Below, in pieces: positions 12,465 to 24,568 of a DNA stretch of 64,000 nucleotides. Numbering within the stretch: the stretch's first letter is position 1; every line of letters begins with the position of its first letter. The translations under genes and the position numbers were made by a program. Source of the DNA: Orientallactaga sibirica (lineage: Eukaryota; Chordata; Mammalia; Rodentia; Dipodidae); the NCBI GenBank assembly GCA_036365145.1, contig JAEOAD010000982.1:8086001-8150000 (forward strand), in the 5' to 3' direction. A model generated the notes under the pieces. The model did no database searches. It worked only from the letters and a program-made list of their open reading frames with translations, and was not told the origin of the DNA.

Positions 12465-13590
12465 AAAAATCTGAGCCTGTAGGAAGGTTCCAGATGTCCC
12501 CAAAACACAACAGGTTATTGACAAGGCTCTTTGCTGCCCAACAGAACTAAATGGCAAGACCCTATTGTTGAAGATACCACATGTTTGTGCTGCAGGACAC
12601 TGAGAACTCAAGCTAGAGCTGAGCTGAAAGCCTCCTCTTTGTTGACTAGCTGTCATAATGCTGGAAAGAGCTATGCAGTCTATTGGAGGAGAAAATCATC
12701 AACAGTCTTAAACAACAGTGGACCCTACAAGCTTCACATCTGTCCAGCCAGACCAAATGTGCCAACTGGTGCAATGGTGGCATGTCTGTCTGCTGTGTGC
12801 AAACCAACTGCTCTCTTACTGGATTTGAGGCCCACTCTAAGGCAGGAATTCATGCCTGGTACTAAAACCCTAACCAAAAGCCTATGGCTGGGGAGGTCAC
12901 AAGCCCTTGGGGGAAAACTGCCACTGCTGTCTGGCTAAATGGATATAGTATGACCACAAGACTACACTCTAAATACTGACATTTATGCCCATATACTAAT
13001 GATACTCTCATTTTTTTTTCAAGGTAGGGTCTTGCTCTAGCTCAGGCTGACCTGAAATCCACTATGTAGTCTCAGAGTGGCCTTGAACTCACAGTGATCC
13101 TCCTACCTCTGCCTCCCGAGTGCTGGGATTAAAGGCGTGCGCCACCACATCTGGCTAATACTCTCACTTTTGATAGAGAAGCCTCTCTTTTCAGATAGAG
13201 GTGGCCACTGTGCATGACTCAAACCCATCAAAGTTCTGAGAATAGACAGTGGAGTTTCACTAAGTGAAACATCTCCATCACACCCTCCATTGTGGAAGAG
13301 GTGGTGGAAAGAAAAGAGCCAAAGGAAGGGGAGGAGTGCTTTGCAATACTGTCCTCCAGACACAAAGTGGCCATGGTATTCATGACCTCATAGTGGCTGA
13401 TGCTACCTACAAAAGATTTTGTAATAGGAGGGAAAAAATGATGACATCAAAATAGAACAGGGACTAATTGGAAAGAAGAGATTCAGTGGAGAAGGGGTAA
13501 GGGAAGAGGGACAAAAGAGGGGCATGGGAGATGATTACAATCATGGTATACTGTCTACATGTATGGAGGCTGTCATTAAAAAAATGTTTT
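12465..13590 (+). mobile_element. L1 3'-UTR-like fragment interrupted by a B1-like SINE
   Basis: It carries the same word order as the units at 2560 and 26735 (agctgagctgaaagcctcc, gaattcatgcctggtacta, atagaacagggactaattgg). A near repeat, aaaaatctgagcctgta at 12465 and aaaaacctgaacctgta at 13710, looks like an old target duplication. Confidence 0.6.
13011..13156 (-). mobile_element. B1-like SINE nested in an L1 fragment
   Basis: Antisense copy with taatgatactctca before it and taatactctcac after it. It splits the L1 3' end. Confidence 0.9.
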
Positions 13591-13724
13591 AAAAAACCTG
13601 AACCTGAGGGCCCCTTTGAAAGTGGGAGGAAGGGAAGGAGGACAATGGAACCAATTCTATGAATGTAAAATCAGAATAATATAAATAAAAAATATATATT
13701 GATTTAAAAAAAAACCTGAACCTG
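13591..13724 (+). mobile_element. Short insertion between 16-bp repeats
   Basis: aaaaaacctgaacctg occurs at 13591-13606 and 13709-13724. The 100 bases between end in an AATAAA- and A-rich stretch, like a very short truncated L1 3' end. Confidence 0.5.
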
Positions 13725-13944
13725 TATGTACACTGTTTATAGGGTATTCCATGCCTATACAATTCAATTCTAAAATAGTTTAAACAAGAGGACAGAACCT
13801 GAGAGGCTCGAGAAGTAGAAATAGTGAATTCAGCCCCGTTTTATTCTTGCATTTAATGACCTATTTTCAAATCATTGCCTTTTCTAAGTCAGAACTAAGG
13901 ATGAACATAGGAACCTAGTTAATAAATGCCTCCCCACCCAAAGG

Positions 13945-14145
13945 TATTATTTATTTATTTATGTGAGAGAAGAGGAGAGAGAGAATATGAATATGGGAGC
14001 ACCGGGGCCTATTTCCAGTGCAAATAAACTCCAGACATATGTTTCATTTTCTGTGTCTAGCTTCACGTGGGTAAAGATGAATCAAACCCAGGCTGGCAGG
14101 CTTTATAAGCAAGAGCCTTTAACTGCTGAACCATCTCCCCAGCCC
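13945..14145 (-). mobile_element. B2-like SINE, diverged
   Basis: Antisense copy with TTTA run, GA-rich segment and actgctgaaccatctcccca head. Confidence 0.85.
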
Positions 14146-14162
14146 AACAAATCCATTTTTAT

Positions 14163-14325
14163 TTATTTTATTTTATTTTTATTTTTTATTTATTTTTGTT
14201 TTTTCAAGGTAGGGTCTCACTCTGGTCCAGGCTGACCTGGAATTCACTATGTAGTCTCAGGGTGGCCTCGAACTCTTGGCAATCTTCCTACCTCTGCCTC
14301 CCGAGTGCGCCACCACGCCCGGCTT
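14163..14325 (-). mobile_element. B1-like SINE with small internal deletion
   Basis: A (TTTAT)n tail precedes the antisense copy, and aaatccatttttat flanks both sides. The usual tgctgggattaaaggcg stretch is missing between two GTGC words, suggesting a short-repeat-mediated deletion. Confidence 0.9.
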
Positions 14326-14736
14326 CAAATCCATTTTTAAATAAATGAAGGGGAATGGTCAAGCTTACTTTGATGTTTTATCTTTATCTCTGCCAATTCA
14401 CATTCTAAGTGGATGTTTTCAGCACTGATTGAGATACAGCAGAGCCCAAATGTAATTGTTTATAATACATGGTTCCTTTTAGGAATAGCTCAAAATACTA
14501 AGATCATTAAACTTGTTAAATAAGTGGGCAAGAGGACCAATGTTGTAATAAAATCAAACAAGGTATTAAGGAGAAATTATGAAATTACCCCCACATTATG
14601 CTTAGTAGTTCAGGAGACAAGGAATATTGGTAACACCTAAACCTTATACTTAAAAAAAATCTATTATCTGATTTAGAAAGCAACTATGTGCAGCTATAAA
14701 TTCTACTGGAAGCTCAGAGAAAGGAGAGACAAAAAA

Positions 14737-14850
14737 GCCAAGTATGGTAGCACATGTTTATAGTCCTACAACTTAGGAAGTTGAGGCAGGAGGATCTTGA
14801 ATTTGTGGCCAGCCTGGGCTACATAGCAAGAGCCTGTGGCTGTAGAAAAA
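14737..14850 (+). mobile_element. Old B1-like SINE
   Basis: agccaagtatggtagcacat to gggctacatagcaagagcc. Strongly diverged. Confidence 0.7.
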
Positions 14851-15331
14851 GAAAACCTGTAGGCATTATTTGAACTCCATTTTGAAAGATAAGAAAAATG
14901 TGAAGCTAGTGAAAAGTAGGACAGGATCCTGCAGATAAAGGAAGACGGAATAACATGAACTTCAAGCCAAACACAGACACATAGCAAAAACTTAAAACTG
15001 ATTTCTGAGGACATTTAGGTATTATAATTGGAAGCATTTAGGTATTATAATTATTTTAGAGAAGAGGAAAGTGATGATCAGAAAGTTCAAATAACTGGTT
15101 CAAAGAAAGTTATATGGTTAATAAGCAGTAGAACTAGTATTTGCAACGAGGCCTGTGATCCAAACCCACATTTGTTCTAAACTGAGGCACCTCTCCCAAG
15201 GCAGGTACACAAGCTCCTGTTGATGTTATTGGAGCATTGACGACTAGCCCAAAGAGAGAGACACCTGCTGTCATGATAAAAGACCCTCCACAAGGGCATT
15301 TTAATTAATACTGTGCTTCTGAGGTCTTTTA

Positions 15332-15339
15332 AAAAATAT

Positions 15340-15374
<35 letters not shown>

Positions 15375-15379
15375 TTTGA

Positions 15380-15422
<43 letters not shown>

Positions 15423-15577
15423 AGAAAATGGGCACGGCAGGGCCTCCAGCCACTGCAAATGAACTCCAGACGGGTGCACCACCTTGTGCATCTGGCTAAT
15501 GTGGGCCCTGGGGAATTGAACCTAGGTCCTTTGGCTTTGCAGGCAAACACCTTAACCACTAAGCCATCCCTCCAGCC
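15332..15577 (-). mobile_element. B2-like SINE with (TTTA)n and (GA)n
   Basis: Antisense copy whose tail and CT-rich segment have expanded to microsatellites (15340-15420). ctgaggtct repeats flank the element. Confidence 0.92.
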
Positions 15578-15959
15578 CCTGAGGTCTATCTTATTCTATC
15601 AGATACCCTCTCCTTTCTTTCCCCAGAAATGACATTTCATTGATAAGAAAATTTTGAAAGTCAAAAGGTACAAATGAAAAATGATTTGGCAAATGCCTGT
15701 CTTTCAAATATGATTTATATGCTTTTGAATGAAATCTGCCATTCTAACATGAGATCATTCAACAAATAGCCAAAACAGAAGCACAGAATTATAATCTCAA
15801 TCCTAATCAATAGTTTGTTGCATTTCTTAATCATTTGGCCAATACAACACCCCTTAGGAAATTTTACATAAATCATTTTATTTGTTCTCAACAAATACAT
15901 TTCATGGGCCCTGTGTGTTTAAGCTGCCTGTCCCAGATATTTCAAAAATATCATAGAGA

Positions 15960-16119
15960 GCCGGGCGTGGTGGCACACGCCTTTAATCCCAGCACTCGGG
16001 AGGCAGAGGTAGGAGGATTGCTGTGAGTTCGAGGCCACCCTGAGACTACATAGTGAATTCCAGGTCAGCCTGAGCTACAGTGAGACCCTACTTCAAAAAA
16101 ACAAAATATATATACATAT
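15960..16119 (+). mobile_element. B1-like SINE, near consensus
   Basis: gccgggcgtggtggcacacg start. Perfect 12-bp repeats atatcatagaga lie at 15948-15959 and 16120-16131. Confidence 0.94.
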
Positions 16120-16394
16120 ATATCATAGAGAAAAACTTTCCCCTCAAAAGATGCCGTTAAACACCTTTAATGGACTAAATTAATGTAGTTGAGTTACCCA
16201 AACCACTTCAGATTAAAATGTAAACATATTAACATCTATAAAAATCAAAGTGTCATGGAAGCAGCAATATCCCTTGAGCATATTTACAAGCACTGCTGTC
16301 ATATGCTGTCCAGCATTTTATAGACAATATTGTTTAATGAGAAGGCCTAGGAACAAACATGATCACGATAAAAGGAGAAAAAGATGATTTGGGG

Positions 16395-16594
16395 GGCTGG
16401 AGAGATGGCTTAGCAGTTAAGGCACTTGCCTGCAAAGCCTAAGGATCCACGTTTGATTCCCCAGCACCCATATAGCTAGATGCACAAGGTGGCACATACA
16501 TCTGCAGTTCCTTTGCAGTGGGGCTAGAGGCCTTGGTGCGCCCATTCATCCTCTCTCTCTCTCTTTCTCTCAAATAAATAAATATAAAAATTTA
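16395..16594 (+). mobile_element. B2-like SINE
   Basis: Complete copy flanked by aaaaagatgattt at about 16379 and 16594. Confidence 0.94.
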
Positions 16595-17650
16595 AAAAGA
16601 TGATTTTTGTAGGACCTCTAATTTAAATGCTATTCATTCAGTCTTCAATATCCACCTTAAATTTCAAATTCTTCACAAAGCCTAATGAATAACCAACTAT
16701 GATTTTTCTAATTTTTCAGAATGTATGACATTTCCATGGTCAAAACCACAATGCAACATTCTAGAAAGCAGTACAATGAAGTAGAGTAACTGTCCAACTA
16801 ACCCGCTAAACCACCCATGCTATTTGTAATCTAATCAATGGCCATAATTAGGATAATAAAAGCAAAACTAAATGGAGAAGAACTTGCAGGAGGTAACTCA
16901 CACACTTGGAAAAAAGGAATGAAAGCAGAAAGATGAAAGAGAAGCTACAGGTGTCCCTGCCCATTGCTTTAAATCCATTGAGCTGGGGCTTTGTGCCAAC
17001 ATGTGTGAGCACTAGTGTTCTCCAGAGGAAAACTAACTGAGGCCCAGAAAGTCAAAGGAAAACACCAAAGTGCTTTGCAAATGGCAAGATAACATGGTTG
17101 AGAAAAATGCATTAAGAGAAAGAAAGGAAATAATGCAGAAATTATTTTATAGTTTCCATAATGACTACAAAGTGACACACTGACTCGAAAGAGTGTTCAA
17201 AGATTTTAAAAGCTGCTCTGAGAGTACAGAGGAAAGCAAAGCAGCCCATAACTGTCTACTGCAATGAGGTGTCTAAGTGACAGGGTCCACATTTGGGCAA
17301 AGTTTATACTTTTTAAGATGTTTTGTATTATATTCTCAATAAACAAGTTTTGTATAAGTTTTGTATATAAAGAAGTTGCCCAAGACACTGATGTGAAAAG
17401 ATGTGCTGCTTCACTGTCAATGGACAAGAAGTATCTGCTGGGAGAGAACCTCTAAGTCTGCAGAACACAATTATATTCATGGCCAACTTCAAACCAATAT
17501 GAATGTATTTGCCTAAATTAAAACAGCAGCTATTCATACATTTTGGAGGTACTTAATATTTTGAATAAAGACACAGTAGCAGTGCCTACTTTTCAACCAT
17601 TACCACTTTTTTATTCATGAATACTATATAACATTCAGAAATAAATTATT

Positions 17651-17817
17651 TATTTTATTATTATTATTATTTTTGGTTTTGCAAGGTAGGGTCTCACTCT
17701 GGTCCAGGCTGACCTGGAATTAACTATGTAGTCTCAGGGAGGCCTTGAACTCTTGGCGATCCTCCTACCTCTGCCTCCCAAGTGCTGGGATTAAAGGTGT
17801 GCGCCACCACGCCCGGC
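17651..17817 (-). mobile_element. B1-like SINE near exon 9
   Basis: Perfect 15-bp repeats cagaaataaattatt lie at 17636-17650 and 17818-17832. It is in sense relative to CDKL5, about 150 bases past the exon 9 donor. Confidence 0.94.
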
Positions 17818-17967
17818 CAGAAATAAATTATTACAGAGGGGATTAAAAACATTATAATGAGAAAGGGAATAGTATTCAAGGCACAGCTTAGCATTCCACT
17901 ATGTACTGGACAACGAGTTAAATACTGCCAGTCTGATTCTATTTTGGCTGTTAGGAAAACCTCTTAC

Positions 17968-18157
17968 CCGGAGCCCATGGAAGCGAGGATTACTGTAGAA
18001 GAGCTTCATCTGCTCAGATGGAAGTGGACCTAGCACCTTCTGAATAGTAAAAAGTTGGTCAATTTCACTTTCTCCAGGAAATAAAGGCTGTCCATCACTA
18101 AGCTCCCCAAGAATACAGCCCACTGACCACATGTCTACAGACTTCCCATAGGGAGCT
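17968..18157 (-). CDS. CDKL5: CDKL5 exon 9 (kinase C-lobe, DMWSVG)
   Basis: The 190-base exon completes Gly185 and encodes residues 186-248. [19 protein letters not shown] carries the conserved Asp-Trp-Ser-x-Gly motif of kinase subdomain IX. It continues through [15 protein letters not shown] to NPRFHGLR. Acceptor is gcttttcag|A and donor is CGG|gtaaga. A B1-like SINE in sense orientation lies about 150 bases downstream in the intron. No change is seen at the catalytically important residues. Confidence 0.98.
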
Positions 18158-19138
18158 CTGAAAAGCAAAAGGAGAGATTATCTTTGCAACTGAAGAAACA
18201 AAATAGCTAATCCAAATCATTTTGGATTGATGATTTAAAGCACACATATACTTCAGAAATTTAAAAGGGGCACTATAAAAAGTGAGCTACATTCATCATC
18301 TCACAGTGATTACCAATACCCTCACTGAGAAGGGCCACTGGAATAGGGGTGGGGGAGGGGACCAAAAGAGGATAAACTGATGGGAATACAATCAATTTGC
18401 AGTATGATCATATATTAAAGTCCCTAATAAAATATTTTTTAAGATTAAAAAAGAATAAGTGAATCAAAAAAATAAGGAATTACCACTATCCAAGTAAAAA
18501 TTCAGAACACAAATGAATGTTCTACACTAATAAAAATACCAGTTTAATAACAATTTAGTTAGTACATACTAATTTGAAATCTGGGTTTATGCTAAACTTG
18601 AATGGCTTAATAAACTCTAATGAAGTACACACGCTCACTTATATTTCAAGTGCTCTACAAGTCAAATTTTCATCCTTTTAGTTTAATCTACTAAAATGTA
18701 CTAATGATTTATGTGTCTTAAACAAATGCTGAATATACTTTAACCTTTGATTACTTAATATCACAACTTTCAATAGCTAAGACGATCGACTTGAATATAA
18801 TTGCACTTTACATATATTAGGCTTTCTGTTAGCTACTTCTCTCAAAGCTTGTGTTTAGTGTACATAGGAGTTTGTAATTTTCTTCTAGGATCTAAGTTTA
18901 CCATAGGGCTTAAGGAAAAGAGTTTGCTACAAATGGTTATCATAAATGAAAATCTAGGGATCCCCAAACAGCTTTATACCCTCGTATCTAAAGCCTAAGA
19001 TAAAATTAGTTATGACACATTATACAAGAAGCCATATATAATTTCTGGTTTCAAACATAAATAATGTTTGAAAAGAAAAAAAATTAAATTAAAAAAGAAA
19101 AAAGCCAAAATTAAATACTTGAGAGAGAATATGAAACA

Positions 19139-19276
19139 ATAACTAGTCGTGGTAGCACACACCTTTAAGCCTAGCACTTAGGAGGCTGAGGAAGGAGGAA
19201 TGTCTTGAGTTTAAGGCCAGCCTGGGCTATAGAATGAGTTTCAGGTCAGCCTGGGCTAGAGTGAGATCTTGCTTCA

Positions 19277-19307
<31 letters not shown>

Positions 19308-19326
19308 CAAAACAAAACAAAACAAA
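19139..19326 (+). mobile_element. B1-like SINE with (AAAAC)n tail
   Basis: Diverged body (agtcgtggtagcacacacct) and a tail of about nine AAAAC units at 19277-19326. Confidence 0.88.
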
Positions 19327-19691
19327 AAGAAGATGAGATGAGATGAAATTCAAGAGTGGCACAATGACATAATACAATACTTTTAAATGAAAGCATTGTT
19401 AATATATATAGTAGGTTTCTAGGTTAATAATTCAGTGTAATAATAATTCAGTATTTCATTTATCTCATTTTCTTCCCAGAAGAAACTACAGACATATTAT
19501 GAAATTTCATTTAGACCTTCCTTTTCATATGTTTGAGATAAAGAAAACAGGCCCTATGGTACCAAATGGAGAAACTCATGAAAAACCTCAGTAATGACAA
19601 GCTATTTTAATCCTGTCATCTGATATGAGTAATTCATTCAGCCAACACCATATTGGCTATCAAGGACAATGTACTGGGAATGTAAAAACAT

Positions 19692-19732
19692 GTAGACTCG
19701 ATGTAAAACCAAGTAGACTTGATGTAAAACCA
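19692..19732. repeat. 21-bp tandem duplication
   Basis: gtagactcgatgtaaaacca and gtagacttgatgtaaaacca follow each other with a 21-bp period and one substitution. Confidence 0.9.
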
Positions 19733-20779
19733 GATATTAGCTGATTTCAATGGAATTATCAAACATATACTATAGCACTTAAACTACTACATGCCAATCA
19801 CTTCATTAGCAAAATTCAAGTTAGTTCAAATTAGTTGCACTATCCTCATCTACTTTTGGCAGCTAGCACACATATCTAAATGTAAGTTCAGTTTTCTGAT
19901 GGGTCTTATTAGACACCAAGTTCTCTCTGAGGATTCGTAATAAAGCTATCCTCAGAATATGCTCCTTGGGACCATTTTATAGACAAAATCACATTATGCA
20001 GAGTCCTTCTACCATATTTAAGTCCTTAGATGCCATTCTAAGAATGAGCTATTTCATATTCATTTTCCACTGGCAAATAGTTATACAGTAAATTCAAATT
20101 CAAAGCTCCTCAAAAGAATATAGACAATACATCCCAATGAGTCCAGAAAGATACTCAGGAGAAACAAGACAGATAAAAAGGAAAGTAATCCTAAATCTAA
20201 GATAAAAATTATCACAAAAAACCTAATGCTACTGAAATAATAGAGTGAATAGCTATGATTTGCTTTGTAGGATAAATCAAACTTCTGAATAAAAAGTAAA
20301 TATTTCAAAAACTGATACCAGTAATTTTTAGTTGCTCTAGGTCAGCATCAAATCAAGTTATCACCAGATAATTGGTAGACACCAGGAAATGAACAGTTAA
20401 CATACAGTAAACTCATGTTGAGTAGAAAAACACAGTCATCATGCTATTCAGAAGAAATACAGAAATTTATGTTGCTATTATATAAAAAAGTATCTTTAGG
20501 AATTGAATTTCTCATATCCCTCAGACATATGTCACAAAAGAAGTGGGATAAAACCTACAATTTGTGTACTTGTCATCATGATGAATGTGGCTAATTGTGT
20601 TAGAGGATGCTTAATTTCTCCATTCTTGGCTGGCCCCAAAAAAGGAAATATAATATATGGAAAACAAGAAACAACTACAACTAGGGTAGGTAGAGAAATA
20701 TTAATGAAACTGCGTAACAGAGAAGAGGGTCACAGGCTCCTTCTTACACTCAAGCTAAAATAAATTAAAGAAAGAAAAG

Positions 20780-20935
20780 AAGCCTGGTGTGGTGAAGCAT
20801 GCCTTTAATCCCAGTACTTGAGAGGCAGAGGTAGGAAGATGACTGTGAGTTTGAGGCCACCCAGAGACTACATAGTGAATTCCAGGTCAACAGGGGCTAG
20901 AGTGAAACCCTATCTTGAGAAATCAAAAAACGAAG
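20780..20935 (+). mobile_element. B1-like SINE
   Basis: gcctggtgtggtgaagcatg to an A-rich tail, moderately diverged. Confidence 0.85.
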
Positions 20936-21239
20936 GAAAAGAAACACAGAATCTCATCAGAAGACCCTTTTCTGGTGTTAACAGATAGAAGAGCATTGAA
21001 AGTGGACAGGTGAGCACAAAGTGAACAGATGTGGAGGTGCTGCTGACAAACATCATCAACGCAGTGCTAGTTTGAATAGCCATTTACCATCAAACAGAAT
21101 TTATATCATTCCAAAGAAAATTGATAATTTTCAGTATTTACTAGGTATCTAGTAAAGTGGTTGAATGTAAGAAATACTTGGTATTTGTCATATGGATTAA
21201 CAGATAAGGCAGAATATCAAATATTTCCATTTTTTGGGG

Positions 21240-21532
21240 GGGGGTGTATGTTTGCATGCATGTGTAGAGACCAGAGGTTGGCACTATCTATCTTCCTCCA
21301 TCACTACTCACCTTATTGTTGTCTCTCGTTGAACCTAAAGCTCACCAATTTGGCTAAATTATGAGCCAGCAAGCCCTAGGGATCTACATGTCTCCACCCC
21401 TTCAGTGCTGGTTTTATACAAGTGCACTAACCACTATACCCAGCATTTTCACATAGGTGCTGAGGATCAAACTCAGGTCCCATGCTTTCACAGCAAGTAC
21501 TTTGCCTACCTAAGCCATCTACCTAGCCTGAT
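21240..21532 (-). mobile_element. Old composite SINE (B4/RSINE-like)
   Basis: Antisense to a tRNA-headed composite: tagagaccagaggttggcac at one end and ctaagccatctacctagcct at the other. The same architecture occurs at 23815 and 25430. Confidence 0.55.
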
Positions 21533-21599
21533 ATTCATATTCTTAATATGAAAGATTTTTAACCAAGAGGTTCTAATAATTCCATCCATTTCTGCATGC

Positions 21600-22010
21600 A
21601 TATCCCATTTTAATGTGACTCAGTTATTTCTCCCATCAAGAGACAGGGTTGATTTCTTCACACCTTGAATCACGGCTTGACCATGAGACATGCTTTAGTC
21701 AGTAAGGCAAAAGCTATACAAACAGAGGCTTGGAAAGTACTTTTGTTTTAAGGCTGACATTCCTGATGTACAGAAGTCTTCTATTACATTTAGAAATCTG
21801 GACTATCCTACTGAAAGATTTGTCTCTTTCAACCGAGACACCCCGCACCACTAAGCTACCAAATGATCAGCCAGCTATCTCTAGTTAGCACCTGAGTGGC
21901 TCTGAGAGAAGACATTCAGGTACACCCAAATTATTGATACCCAGAATTGTGAGTAAATAAAATGATGCTTGTTTCATATTACTAATTTCTTAGATGATTT
22001 GTTACGCTGA
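21600..22010 (+). mobile_element. Possible MLT1-type LTR
   Basis: cacggcttgaccatgagac, then acccagaattgtgagtaaat with AATAAA and gatgatttgttac, recalls the 3' half of mammalian MaLR LTRs. Ancient and non-coding, with approximate ends. Confidence 0.4.
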
Positions 22011-22116
22011 ATATATAATTGACATATTTAATTAATTTTCCATAGGTGATCCCACAGCCAGTGATAAATAACCAATAAACATGTATAAGTCACTCTGTTT
22101 TGGAAAGGTAACTCAC

Positions 22117-22207
22117 CCAAGCAAGAGTTCTGGGGATCGATACCATCTGGTGGCCACATACTCTGTATAATTAGCATTATTGCCCTCTGAGAGATTCCGA
22201 GCAAAAC
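22117..22207 (-). CDS. CDKL5: CDKL5 exon 8 (activation loop, TEY)
   Basis: The 91-base exon completes the Gly of the DFG motif and encodes the activation loop [20 protein letters not shown], then [10 protein letters not shown]. The Thr-Glu-Tyr motif (residues 169-171) is intact. In CDKL5 this is the MAPK-like autophosphorylated segment. Acceptor is cttttag|GT and donor is TGG|gtgagt. The exon ends after two bases of Gly185. Confidence 0.98.
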
Positions 22208-22658
22208 CTAAAAGAATGATAATTTCATGTTGGCAAAATACTTCAGCACTAGGTTTATTTTAAAAGAACATAAACAACATGATTGATATTGAATGGACTG
22301 TTTACTGACTTATTTTTAAAAGTTAGCAGTGTTCATGTCAAATAAAGTACACAATGCATTTACTACATACTCAGTCTCAAAGTATCTTCAAAATCACTCT
22401 ACGCCTTTGTAAAAATTCAGAACTTATTTTTAAATTGGCTCTTCTAAAAATGCAAATTTTAGAAAGAAAATTAAATCCGCCCCCCAGGGCCAGAACTCAA
22501 AGTCATAGTATTTGTATATTTGTTGTTGTTGAGCAGTTCCAGCCATTATACAAATAACTAGCAGCTGGCAGTAATGGAAACAAAGCAGGCTGGAACTCAC
22601 ATATCTCTTAATGTCTCACAATCAAGTTAGAGATATCTTAATTACTATACAGACTCTT

Positions 22659-22659
<1 letters not shown>

Positions 22660-22700
<41 letters not shown>
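22660..22700. repeat. (ATT)n microsatellite
   Basis: About thirteen ATT units at the tail side of the adjoining antisense B2-like SINE. Confidence 0.95.
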
Positions 22701-22908
22701 GAGAGACAGAGACAGGAGAGATTGGTGCATTAGGGCCTCAGCCACTGCAATCAAACTCCAGACACTTGTGCCACCTAGTGGGCATGTGCAATCTTGCACT
22801 TGCCTCACCTTTGTGCGTCTGGCTAAAGTGGGATCTAGAGAGTAGAACTTGGATCCTTAGGTTTCACAGCCAAGTGCCTTAACTGCTAAGCCATCTCTCT
22901 AGCTCTAT
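22701..22908 (-). mobile_element. B2-like SINE, diverged
   Basis: Antisense copy ending aactgctaagccatctctct. It contains an extra 30-base tgggcatgtgcaatcttgca segment also seen in other longer copies of the family. Confidence 0.85.
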
Positions 22909-23814
22909 TATTTTTCTCCCTCATCCTTTCAAGAAATTTAGGGTCACAAAAGGAGACAGCAGAATTAATTAATTACCTGTCTAACTCTCCCAATGCAGTA
23001 TACGATCATCATCAAAGTTACAAAAAACAAAAACATTAAAATTGGAGTAAAAATTAAGCTGTGCATCAATATTAAGTGAAATATAGTGCTGCTTAAAGTG
23101 AAACAATAAAAAATTAAAACCACCACATTAAAAAATAAAGCCTCTAAGCTTTAACTAATCAATACCTCTTTGTGAGAAATACTTTGAAGAATGGGGGGCT
23201 TCCAGGCAGACAAAGCACATGGGGTGCTGCTAGAAAAACTTCTTGACAATTTAAAACAGTCATTTCTTTAAGAAATAATGCTTGACCATAAGTTCTTTCC
23301 TATTTTTAACCATTCTATAGGCATTTCTTTTTTTTTATAACTGCTTTCTAAATTTCAGTCACCTTGGTACTTTAGCAGATAAAATTAAGGAGCCATAGTA
23401 CATGGGGATCTGAGGTAAACCAAGTCTACTAAGACTTTAGGAGGTAAATATAATTAAGGACAGAAATTCGGAAACAGACATGGTTCTTGAAAATCAGAAT
23501 GCTGACAAGATAAAAATCTTTCATATACAATAGTCAATACTTCCTTTCCATTTAGGATAAAGCAAGACTTTTCTTTGCAATATTCCTTACTATAAATTGT
23601 GAAGAAAATGAAAACAGTTTTTTTTTTCTTGGACAAGCAGATTCATAACAACCTTTGAAAATATTGAGTTAAACAGTTATACATGCTTCCAATTGCTACA
23701 CTGGGCAAAATGGGCCATTCTACAAAGTGAAATAATATAGTTATCTATTCCTCACTTATGCAGTACACATACAATTTAAACTAAAATTTTACTTCAAATA
23801 TTATTTATTTATTG

Positions 23815-24095
23815 TGTGTGTGTGTGTGTGTATTTGGGTACAACACATGTAGAAATCAGAGGACAGCTTATGGGTTGGTCCTTGCCTTCCATTTCATTTG
23901 AGGTAAGGTCTCTTGTTCTGAAGTTCTGGGAAATTTTCCTATCTCTGCCTCCCTTCCCACCACAGGTATACTGGGATTACAGAAGTCTCACAAGGCTTCC
24001 AGTTCATACATAGGGTTTGGGGATCTGAACTTAGGTACTCAGGAGTTGCATACAAAGCACTTTATTAACTAAGCTATCTGCCCAGCCCCCTAATC
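23815..24095 (-). mobile_element. Old composite SINE (B4/RSINE-like) with GT run
   Basis: (GT)n, then aatcagaggacagcttatgg, gatctgaacttaggtactca and taactaagctatctgcccag. Same architecture as 21240. Confidence 0.55.
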
Positions 24096-24127
24096 TAACT
24101 TTTATTTATCACAAAGAGATGTATGTG

Positions 24128-24221
24128 AGCTGAGCATGGTAGCCCATGCCTGTAATCCAAGCACTTAGGAGGTTGAGACAGGAGGATTGTTGTGCATTTG
24201 GGGGCAGCCTGGGATATAGAG
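24128..24221 (+). mobile_element. B1-like SINE, left part
   Basis: gagctgagcatggtagccca to gggatatagag. It continues after the URR1-like insertion at 24569. Confidence 0.8.
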
Positions 24222-24568
24222 TGTGGTAGTTTGAATGTATGGCCCCATAGACTCAGGTGTTTTGAGAGTTGAACGTGTAACTTGAAACTCCAGCAGCAGC
24301 CTGGCTGGAGGAAGTGTCACTGGGGGGTGGATTTTGGAGTCCAGCCCTAAAGTGTGCTTGGGGGTGGATCTCAAGCCCTGCCTTAAGGTGTGAAAAGAGC
24401 ACTTTGAGCTCTGGAAGTTTTGTGGTGCTGGCTATTAGTGGTTTCTCTCTATGGAAATGAGTCAGCTTCTTCCTCCATTGATGGTGTTTCCCTGGAATTT
24501 GGACACCTGAAATAAACCCTTTCCTCCTATAAGTTGCTATAAGTCCCAGTAACGTGAAACTAACTGCA
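24222..24568 (+). mobile_element. URR1-like short element, copy 2 (nested in SINE)
   Basis: 347 bp from tgtggtagtttgaatg to aaactaactgca. It sits between perfect 8-bp repeats ATATAGAG (24214-24221, 24569-24576) inside a B1-like SINE. The ends form an imperfect inverted repeat. An 8-bp duplication fits a hAT-type transposon. No coding capacity. Confidence 0.65.

Larger units (their letters stand above)
18158..22116 (-). other. CDKL5: CDKL5 intron 8
   Basis: The intron is relatively poor in young SINEs. Positions 18158-19138 and 19330-20775 are AT-rich and unique-looking, apart from a 21-bp tandem duplication at 19692-19732. Positions 20936-21235 are also unassigned. A possible MLT1-type LTR occupies about 21600-22010. 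Confidence 0.85.

Noticed and set aside
12531..12938. 135-residue plus-strand open frame
   Set aside because: It lies wholly in an L1 3'-UTR-like fragment, which is non-coding in known rodent L1s.
15332..15577. Regularly spaced repeats as a CRISPR-like array
   Set aside because: These are microsatellites inside SINEs in a mammalian intron, without spacers.
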